Assembly (NCBI GenBank): GCA_026419785.1
Contig: JAODTK010003198.1
Span: 248,001-312,000, forward strand
Direction: 5' to 3'
Source: Sclerodactyla briareus
Lineage: Eukaryota > Echinodermata > Holothuroidea > Dendrochirotida > Sclerodactylidae
Length of the DNA: 64,000 bases
Shown: one piece after another, positions 59,683 through 64,000 of the stretch
Numbering within the stretch: position 1 is the stretch's first letter
Layout: the number at the start of each line of letters is the position of its first letter
Notes under the pieces: generated by a model
Told to the model about the DNA's origin: nothing
Seen by the model: only the letters and a program-made list of their open reading frames with translations
Databases searched by the model: none
Position numbers and translations under genes: made by a program

Positions 59683-62275
59683 CTTACCCTTCCCCAAACC
59701 CCTTCCTTCCCCAGTCTCACTGAGTTTCTTGAGTTATTTTGGTAGTGAAAATGGGGAAGGAACATGCCGTCACTCCTGTCACCAAAGTGTCCCAGAAATA
59801 GAACAGTCTAAAAATATTTTAGGCATATATATAAGACTTGTAAGTGGTGGCATGAAGGATATTTTCTGGGATATCATATCAGGTATTGTACTGGGGTAGA
59901 CAGCAATTGCCTGGAATTTGTACCAATCACCCAAAAAGTGCTCTAGCCCTACCATTCCCTGTTTCCTCTCTAGGAGTATTCTGTGCAATTATGAACTTCA
60001 CAGAGAATGTCTTGTTTTTGTTATGTATATTTTAGCCTATCAGCCCATACAAAGGTGAGTAGATTTCTGAAGTGCCTGGTTTTCTCAAACTTCCTTATAT
60101 AGGCATGAATTCTATTTGTTCTGCAGTGATCAATATTACTCCGGTAGCTGGGAGATTATTTTTTAGGAGGGGGGTGGTAATAGTTTGTGTGAGCAGTGGG
60201 AACACGGGTAAAAACGATTCAGGATTGGGTCTGAGGGATTTAATTACTAACACTCTTCTTTCCACTTTTCCACTTACTGTGAGATCTTTATTCGTTTTCA
60301 TTCCTGTATTGGCATATCACCTCAGCAGAAATGCTGTACGAATTTGTGATTATAGCAGGGTGGCATTATGCCTTCCTAAAGAGCCTTGAGGGCTCGCTGG
60401 CTGTGAAGAAAAACAAAAAACTATTGTGTTTGGAGTCGGTCTTCTGTGGTGTGCAGCACTTATTCCCCAAACCCCCACCCCTTTCCTCTTTTCTGCCAGT
60501 GAGTGATCAAATGGGATGTGTTGTGCCCCACCCATTTTTGGAAGAGAACTAACATGGAAATTATTTAACTTGTGATTCAACTGTCTATTGAGTAGATCGT
60601 ATTTCATTTTCGAAGGCTGAAATGATATAGCTATATTTATTCAACTACTCAAGTTTTTTATAATGAGCAAAGGTTGTCATCGTTTCATTCTGGGCACTGA
60701 TGAGGTCACTTTGACCAATAACATAATAAGAAAAATGTAGAAATTGTGTCAAGGTTGAATTGTACTTGAAGGGTGGGACTCGTGCACTGGATTGCTGTTT
60801 AACATGAACTATTTAGCGTAATAATCCACACAATAGGCTGTCTTTGATCAGGTGTGTGACCGGGTTTCAGTGCACAGCCCATGCCTGTACTCTTCCATGG
60901 AGAAACCCAGTGATGGTAACCGCTGAGATACCCGCGTACCTATTGTTGGTCTCCATCCACGAATATCAATTATGGAACAGTATGTTGTGATCATAGATGA
61001 ACAGGATGGTTGCTAATTACTACTCTGACCTTGTGCACGTTTGTTGGTGCGCATGTTTCATGTTTACGAACCCATTGAGCTACAGTATTTGGGACATGTT
61101 AAGGTTCTTCAGTGGTCTCGTCGGTTACTCATTGTGTGCCGGATTGTGCCCCCCCCCGCTAAAAAAAATTCAGAAACAGCAATATAGAAGGATAACAGCA
61201 ATACCCTTTTGCTTTGGCTCACCCTTTATTCTGCAACCAGATGTGTGCAATCCACCACCATGAGTTAATTACACATATATCATCAGTTGATACAAATGAT
61301 GCTAATGCAGTTTGAACAAAAGGGGAAAGAATGCAAAAAGGAGCAATGAAATTTTCCGTGGAAAATATGCATATTCCTGATTTGTTGACCATATATAAAT
61401 ACAATTTACTTTTCTGTCAACATTTTTTGTGCACAACAACCTTAGGTCTCCATGTCTTTCAATAGAGTATTGAGTCTTGACATACATACATGTAATTGAA
61501 AAGGGATTGTATTCACCAACATGCACGACTGAGAGAAGTACAGATGTCCGGGGGGTGGGGGGGGGTGGGACTTGTCCAGCAACCCAAATTCTGTCATACC
61601 TGCCCATCCATGCATGAACATTTTCAGAGCTTTGATTCAAAATTCAACCATTAATTTCACTTGGAACATTATTCATTCTTTCAGACAGAAACATAGAAAC
61701 ACACTAGGATCACTGTGTTCCCAAACATGATGAAAACAATAAAATATATAGGGAATTCTTCCACTGCCGGTGCCACATCACACCATATTATGCATTAGTT
61801 TCTCATCAGTGAAGGTCACCATATATTCCAAAAATCTGCAGAGGAGTATGGTATGGAGGTATGAACCTATGAATATATTTTTTTCCCTCTCATTATTGAC
61901 TGTGTTTGTCAACCCTGTTCCTTCCCATTTAGGACTGATTTATTTTTTTCGGGACCAACTATTTATTTTCATAATCTGTACATCTGTAATGTGTATTTGG
62001 GATCAAATATTCATATTTGCTAAGAATAGGACATTGATTCTTTTAGAACATAATACATGTTATACATATATATGTTCTTTTTTCATTACAGAACGAACAC
62101 CTCGCCGAGATTCACCAACGCCTTGAACGAACGGGACGAGAATCAACGGCAGCAGATGGATGCTCTCCTCGGCGGGGCAACATCAAGGACAGAGTTCTCT
62201 GATGCAGAGACAGTGGACAAGGAAGATGGCATCTCTCAGGCGAGCAAACTTGACATCAATGACCTCTGTCCATAG
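38593..62275 (+). CDS. CEP83: CEP83 (CCDC41) homologue, split gene with frame breaks
   Basis: Human CEP83 is about 700 residues, almost entirely coiled coil. It sits at the distal appendages of the mother centriole, recruits other appendage proteins and is needed for membrane docking in ciliogenesis. Eleven exons here match its order from end to end. Exon 1 has ELQKMLADEKM and HKTNYQTIKAAH. Exon 3 has a YNKL...DEIR block. Exon 5 has SELDEIRAQREQ and RQLAEH. Exon 8 has KLDLEARL. Exon 9 has LLEAQKEELEAEKQALK. Exon 10 has YTKAVRKLRDLQRRHTDFKN. Exon 11 has the Glu/Gln-rich tail. The assignment rests on recalled similarity to the human protein, not a search. Most exons have one-base frame breaks while splice sites are good, so assembly indels are the likeliest cause. 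A block of about 140-150 residues between exons 8 and 9 is not found. The introns hold a LINE, SINE-like elements and minisatellites. Confidence 0.8.
39429..39602 (+). CDS. CEP83: CEP83 exon 2
   Basis: Acceptor ATCAATTGACAG. The reading LQNEMRRSQEELDRVREEKR continues exon 1 in register with the human LQNE block. A later frame gives HKELADQACTEDELKSHV and then a LPAK-like segment that may match the human LTPQKLE stretch. At least two frame breaks are present. The donor is uncertain; ACA|GTAAAA at 39603 is the best candidate. Confidence 0.6.
39829..39916. repeat. GAGGCCGAGGCC element, copy 2 (intron 2)
   Basis: A GC-rich block with GAGGCCGAGGCC at both ends and GAGGCCAAGGCC-like units inside, surrounded by AT-rich intron. 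It is the reverse-complement style of the block at 7979-8125 and resembles the one at 41703-41772. No terminal repeats or target duplication are confirmed. Confidence 0.5.
39917..41702. other. CEP83 intron 2, left part: no gene
   Basis: Low-complexity C/T-rich tracts lie at 40391-40415 and 41005-41065. Several frames under 100 residues have no motif. Confidence 0.45.
41703..41772. repeat. GAGGCC element, copy 3 (intron 2)
   Basis: GC-rich block with CGGCCTCGG, CCGAGGCCAAGGCCGC and GCTGAGGCCGAGGCCCGC. It resembles the two other blocks of this type in the window. It lies just right of a poly-T run (about 41671-41682). Confidence 0.5.
42240..45300 (+). mobile_element. Nearly complete LINE E in CEP83 intron 2
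   Basis: The + strand in changing frames gives both domains of a CR1/Jockey-like LINE. The endonuclease region (about 42440-43060) reads GIGGGV-LLYMRSD, CVSFVPTRFGCEF, LVGVVYRSS, a GDFNYPD-like GYFNYPDN and LAFNVLVL. A linker follows (FMEKVNEVMQFYVPWRTA, about 43210). RT reads SKAPWSLWSLSFLTKSF (43750), KFRRRS/GSNDDA-like wording after FPGIGSWAALFLAYM (44330; cf. GVPQGSVLGPLLFLAYI), TMELRT (44935) and QVFKWSMA. ITEWNCLLK (45125) marks the conserved C-terminal tail. Many stops and shifts make it inactive. It is in the same orientation as CEP83. Confidence 0.8.
45301..46509. other. CEP83 intron 2, right part: no gene
   Basis: Sequence between the LINE end and exon 3. No motif-bearing frame or tandem repeat was noted. 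Confidence 0.45.
46510..46703 (+). CDS. CEP83: CEP83 exon 3
   Basis: Acceptor about GTTGAAGATCAG and donor GAG|GTATGT. Pieces in three frames give KDMETAIRG, then FREGYNKLLYG, then NTFLKSS, then a YEPEQARKRKRVLDEIRTQQ-type segment. Their order matches human [31 protein letters not shown] and YARILDEGK. A C8 run at about 46540 and A5 at about 46613 are near the frame changes, as expected of homopolymer length errors. Confidence 0.75.
46704..47822. other. CEP83 intron 3
   Basis: Contains a poly-A run (about 47391-47414) and a G-rich run near 47075. No separate gene is recognised. Confidence 0.5.
47823..47964 (+). CDS. CEP83: CEP83 exon 4
   Basis: Acceptor TTCTTTTCCCAAG; donor AAGG|GTGAGT leaves phase 1. 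The first frame gives MKERHQKKKTQLIARYNKP and a second gives DGEKVRNLHMENAQLNLKMK, so one frame break lies near 47885. The final ATG AAG G joins exon 5 as K-G-L-L, equal to the KLKG-LE junction of human CEP83. Confidence 0.75.
48565..48686 (+). CDS. CEP83: CEP83 exon 5 (frame intact)
   Basis: Acceptor CATTTTACAG and donor GAG|GTTAGT. The 122 bases carry an open frame: LLSELDEIRAQREQ, then AGLQSSFTRLQ, then SRQLAEHTTNIKTLE. This matches human AEVAELKAEKEN...RQLAEMQATVRSLE in spacing and heptad pattern. The phase agrees with exon 4 on the left and exon 6 on the right. It is one of the few exons without a frame break. Confidence 0.85.
49120..49270 (+). mobile_element. Possible tRNA-derived SINE (intron 5)
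   Basis: ACACGGTTGGAAAAGCGTTC followed by GGGTTTCGATCCCGGTC looks like a tRNA 5' half and B box. A CGGTCC...GGGAACTCAAC body follows. The A box is weak and the 3' boundary is not defined. Confidence 0.45.
50762..50910 (+). repeat. 48-bp minisatellite, three copies
   Basis: AGAGACNGGAAGGGTAGTAG or close variants start at 50771, 50819 and 50867, each followed by TATCACCA-TACCTCC. A weaker related unit lies near 51030. It is in CEP83 intron 5. Confidence 0.85.
51263..51513 (+). CDS. CEP83: CEP83 exon 6
   Basis: Acceptor CTTCATCTCACAG; donor GAAG|GTGAGT, phase 1. The exon begins in phase with exon 5 as TDKES (human LEAEKQS), then shifts to RAELHIEQLQKELTSSQDEQ (human RAERLEKELQSSSEQ). It shifts again to LLGQLEEALHQKK and later to KGELAVIKMDLVNEME. 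All are coiled-coil segments in the order of the human protein. At least three frame breaks are present. Confidence 0.8.
52182..52322 (+). CDS. CEP83: CEP83 exon 7
   Basis: Acceptor TTGATTCTACAG; donor AAA|GTAGGT, phase 2. G from exon 6 plus GT gives GLKAKVEIAEA (human GLQ...LKAAVEHH). After two shifts the reading is FTERNKDMP, then VREEEWEKVSQLETEK (human [23 protein letters not shown]). The phase agrees with exons 6 and 8. Confidence 0.75.
52555..52872 (+). mobile_element. tRNA-derived SINE (intron 7)
   Basis: TTAGCTCATTCGGCAAGAGC is an A-box-like tRNA 5' half. GAGTTTGAATCCCACG about 28 bases later is a B box. A body of about 250 bases follows. The head resembles that of the SINE at 6608-6964. 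The tRNA-like part cannot be a free tRNA gene, because no 3' acceptor half follows. Confidence 0.65.
52873..53510. other. CEP83 intron 7, remainder
   Basis: No gene or clear repeat; ends in the pyrimidine-rich acceptor of exon 8. Confidence 0.5.
53511..53659 (+). CDS. CEP83: CEP83 exon 8
   Basis: Acceptor TCTTTTTTACAG; donor GAA|GTAAGT. AA from exon 7 plus A gives KLDLEARLRE. After one missing base near 53540 the frame is MERVHAELVAKTKQERTELD, then ERVHTAERKLDEAEREAVSL. Together about 51 residues match human KLELENRLADLEKMK... over 53 residues with the same heptad register. Confidence 0.85.
53660..55113. other. CEP83 intron 8; expected exons not found
   Basis: By comparison with human CEP83, about 140-150 coiled-coil residues should lie between exons 8 and 9. 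I read this 1.45 kb in all + frames and found no convincing coiled-coil exon. One 120-base stretch (about 53873-53997) has acceptor- and donor-like ends but stops in all frames. A G run lies near 54084-54095. Confidence 0.5.
55114..55182 (+). CDS. CEP83: CEP83 exon 9 (frame intact)
   Basis: Acceptor ATTGCTGACAG; donor GAA|GTAAGT. The frame reads RLKDEIQLLEAQKEEL, then EAEKQALK with exon 10. It matches human [26 protein letters not shown] almost position for position. The exon is short, open and in phase with exon 10. Confidence 0.85.
55183..56255. other. CEP83 intron 9
   Basis: No gene or named repeat; ends with acceptor TTTTTATCCTCTTTAG. Confidence 0.55.
56256..56436 (+). CDS. CEP83: CEP83 exon 10 (frame intact)
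   Basis: The frame completes K from exon 9 and reads NQIPKDTYTKAVRKL, then RDLQRRHTDFKNLM. Human has [28 protein letters not shown], the most conserved C-terminal block of CEP83. It continues MPHGLVSFGAPTRASTPFQ. The donor is AGG|GTAAGA at 56437; GTGGGC at 56428 is a weaker alternative in the same phase. There are no frame breaks. Confidence 0.9.
58309..58385. repeat. GTGCCGGG-rich block in the last intron
   Basis: GTGCCGGG occurs three times and TGCCCGGGTGCCGGGCAC is strongly self-complementary. The block ends in GGGACATCCCTG, the inverse of a CAGGGATGTCCC start typical of some hAT ends. No matching left end was seen. Confidence 0.4.
59637..59680 (+). repeat. C12-A32 homopolymer junction
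   Basis: Twelve C are followed directly by thirty-two A, the reverse complement of the T-G junctions elsewhere in the window. Confidence 0.95.
62092..62275 (+). CDS. CEP83: CEP83 exon 11 and stop codon
   Basis: Acceptor TTTTTTCATTACAG. The first frame, in phase with exon 10, reads NEHLAEIHQRL (human EEQHQRELSLLRKRL). After a one-base break near 62123 the frame reads NERDENQRQQMDALLGG (human EELETTQRKQLEELG), then ends in SKLDINDLCP and TAG at 62273-62275. The tail after the human end point is longer and acidic. Confidence 0.85.
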
Positions 62276-62836
62276 CCAATGTTGTGGACTAGTCCTTGGC
62301 ACCAATTCAGGGTTTTTTCATTCTTCTCAGTTCAAAATGTGTGTATTGTGGATGCAACGATTTTGTATTCACTTAGCAACATTCATAGACATTCATGACC
62401 TTAATTACAGTACTGTTGATCTAATATCAGGAAGTTGAAATAATGTCAGTAACGATTTATGCTGTTCTTGTAATTATTTCCCCTTTGTTGAGATTTACAT
62501 TTTATATGGTGATAGTAATGGCATCTGGCTAGTTTGTAATTTGCCAGTAAATATTGACATTAGAATCCGATGAATTGTAGCTAGGATTGGATCGTAAGTG
62601 AAAACGCAAAAAATCCTATTTGTTAAGCCTTGAGGATCCTTGTTAGTTGTGTGGAATATCCCTCTCTTACCTAGGACCAATTGCAGTAGCATTTTCATGA
62701 ACTTTCTCACAGAAAAGCATACAATAAGGAAATCACCAAGAATTATGAAATATCCTGATCAGTCATTAACTGGGTCAACCACGCTATCTACACACTATTA
62801 GGCAATATCCATAAATAGGACCTCAGGTTGAATAAA
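62276..62836 (+). other. Likely CEP83 3' UTR with AATAAA
   Basis: AT-rich non-coding sequence after the stop. The first AATAAA poly(A) signal is at 62831-62836, about 556 bases after the stop. Actual 3' end use is not shown by the sequence. Confidence 0.45.
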
Positions 62837-63273
62837 AAAAATAAGATTAATTGATAAATTTGAAGTATTGCAACCGAGAATAACAAAAAAATGACTGATA
62901 TCACTGTAGAATAGCAGAGTAGTATTGGCTCATCGTAAGTTTGAGGCTTTCATGATCAATTTGTCAAACAATTACCAAAAATGTGACCCCTGTTAGAGGC
63001 TTCTCACTTCCTATACTAGATCACACATAGCCAACACAATATGTTCTTTGATACCATGGCAGTTATGATTTCTCTGTAAATACAAAATTACTGTTACTTC
63101 ACAATCACCATTTCCCCTTCTCCTGAATTATGGCGAACCAAAAAGTATTTCACACCTATCAACAGTATATAGTGATGTTTTCAATGATATTTTCAAACAG
63201 CAATATATTTATCCAACATGGCACAATCCTTTTTTGATTCCTTGACGAAGTCAGAGGAATCTATGCAGTCACG

Positions 63274-63275
<2 letters not shown>
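62837..63275. other. No gene seen
   Basis: AT-rich stretch between the likely poly(A) signal and the TG microsatellite, with no frame or repeat of note. Confidence 0.5.
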
Positions 63276-63306
<31 letters not shown>

Positions 63307-63314
63307 TGTGTGTG
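63276..63314 (+). repeat. (TG)n microsatellite
   Basis: About 39 bases of TG units with a single C interruption near 63306. It lies directly left of the 310-bp satellite. Confidence 0.95.
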
Positions 63315-63317
63315 ACG

Positions 63318-64000
63318 CCCAGCTGTAAACACGATAACTTGATCAGGTCTGATTAGGTCAGGCTCATACTTGGTATGTGTGTTCCCCATGATGAGTACAT
63401 GAACCCTATTGTTTTGGGTCAGGTCAGAGGTCATCTGAGGTCACCAGAGGTCAAAGTCTGGAAACCTTGTAAACACGATAAGTCCAGAATGGTTGGTCTG
63501 ATCAAGTTGAAATTAGGTGTATAGCTTTCTTATGGGGAGTACAGGAACCCTATTGTTTTTGGTATAGGTTGGGGGTGAATTTTGGTAGAAAATAGAACAT
63601 TTGCAAAAATTCGATATTTTGGCCATTTTTGGCTTGTAAACACGAAACTCGACCCCCACCCGGATGGATGAAGCTCATACTTGGTATGTGTGTTCCCCAT
63701 GATGAGTACATGAACCCTATTGTTTGGGGTCAGGTCAGAGGTCATCTGAGGTCACCAGAGGTCAAAGTCTGAAAACCTTGTAAACACGATAAGTCCAGAA
63801 TGGTTGGTCTGATCAAGTTGAAATTAGGTGTATAGCTTTCTTATGGGGAGTACAGGAACCCTATTGTTTTTGGTTCAAGTCGGGGTGAATTTTGGTCGAA
63901 AATAGAAAATTTGTGAAAATTCATTAATTTGGCCATTTTTGGCTTGTAAACACGAAACTCGACCCCCACCCGGATGGATGAAGCTCATACTTGGTATGTG
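63318..64000 (+). repeat. 310-bp satellite with AGGTCA half-sites
   Basis: CTCATACTTGGTATGTG begins at 63363, 63674 and 63984, giving periods of 311 and 310 bases. The array runs off the window. Each unit has two related halves of about 155 bases. Both start TTGTAAACACGA and both contain GA(A)CCCTATTGTTTT-GGT, so it is a dimeric repeat. One half holds four AGGTCA hexamers at 63421, 63428, 63438 and 63448, repeated at 63732, 63739, 63749 and 63759, separated by 1, 4 and 4 bases. A 71-residue minus frame inside is not supported as a gene. Confidence 0.9.

Larger units (their letters stand above)
56437..62091. other. CEP83 last intron (5.7 kb)
   Basis: Contains AGGTCA-like motifs near 56535-56575 reminiscent of the right-end satellite, a GC-rich GTGCCGGG block (58309-58385), C runs near 59020, and the C12-A32 junction at 59637-59680. 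Frames of up to 118 residues have no motif. No other gene is supported. Confidence 0.5.

Overview
The window is animal nuclear DNA. It has a split gene with GT/AG introns, non-LTR retrotransposons, tRNA-derived SINE-like elements, a Ty3/gypsy fragment, a hAT-like DNA element, satellites and many microsatellites. There are no operons, ribosome binding sites or CRISPR arrays. The repeat mixture suggests a marine invertebrate, perhaps a deuterostome such as an echinoderm, but the sequence alone does not prove this.

The one host gene I can name is a CEP83 (CCDC41) homologue on the + strand, from about 38.6 to 62.3 kb, in at least eleven coding exons. Human CEP83 is a coiled-coil protein of the centriolar distal appendages, needed to dock the mother centriole to membrane at the start of ciliogenesis. 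Nearly all exons keep good splice sites, and several splice phases agree across introns. However, most exons contain one-base frame breaks, often at short homopolymers. This looks more like indel errors in the assembly than a dead gene. The middle of the coiled coil, about 140-150 residues by comparison with human CEP83, was not found between exons 8 and 9.

Layout. 1-30 kb is gene-poor and repeat-rich: a dispersed non-coding repeat (1-850, second copy near 21.9-22.6 kb), a hAT-like element with an 8-bp target duplication (1756-3288), a 54-bp tandem repeat (4.0-4.3 kb), a dead LINE split by a SINE (5.85-7.8 kb), a 1.9-kb array of about 35-bp units with a palindromic core (15.1-17.0 kb), and a 0.86-kb polypurine tract (18.25-19.1 kb). 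30-34.4 kb holds two LINEs on the minus strand, one nested in the other. 34.6-35.6 kb is a Ty3/gypsy RNase H-integrase remnant. 38.6-62.3 kb is CEP83, with a nearly complete LINE (42.2-45.3 kb) and several SINE-like and tandem repeats in its introns. The window ends inside a satellite of about 310 bp whose unit carries four AGGTCA half-sites spaced 1, 4 and 4 bases.

No dedicated defence, biosynthetic or otherwise clearly new multigene system was seen. The most unusual items are the satellite with nuclear-receptor-like half-sites, the palindromic 35-bp array, the nested retroelements, and the damaged but recognisable CEP83 gene.
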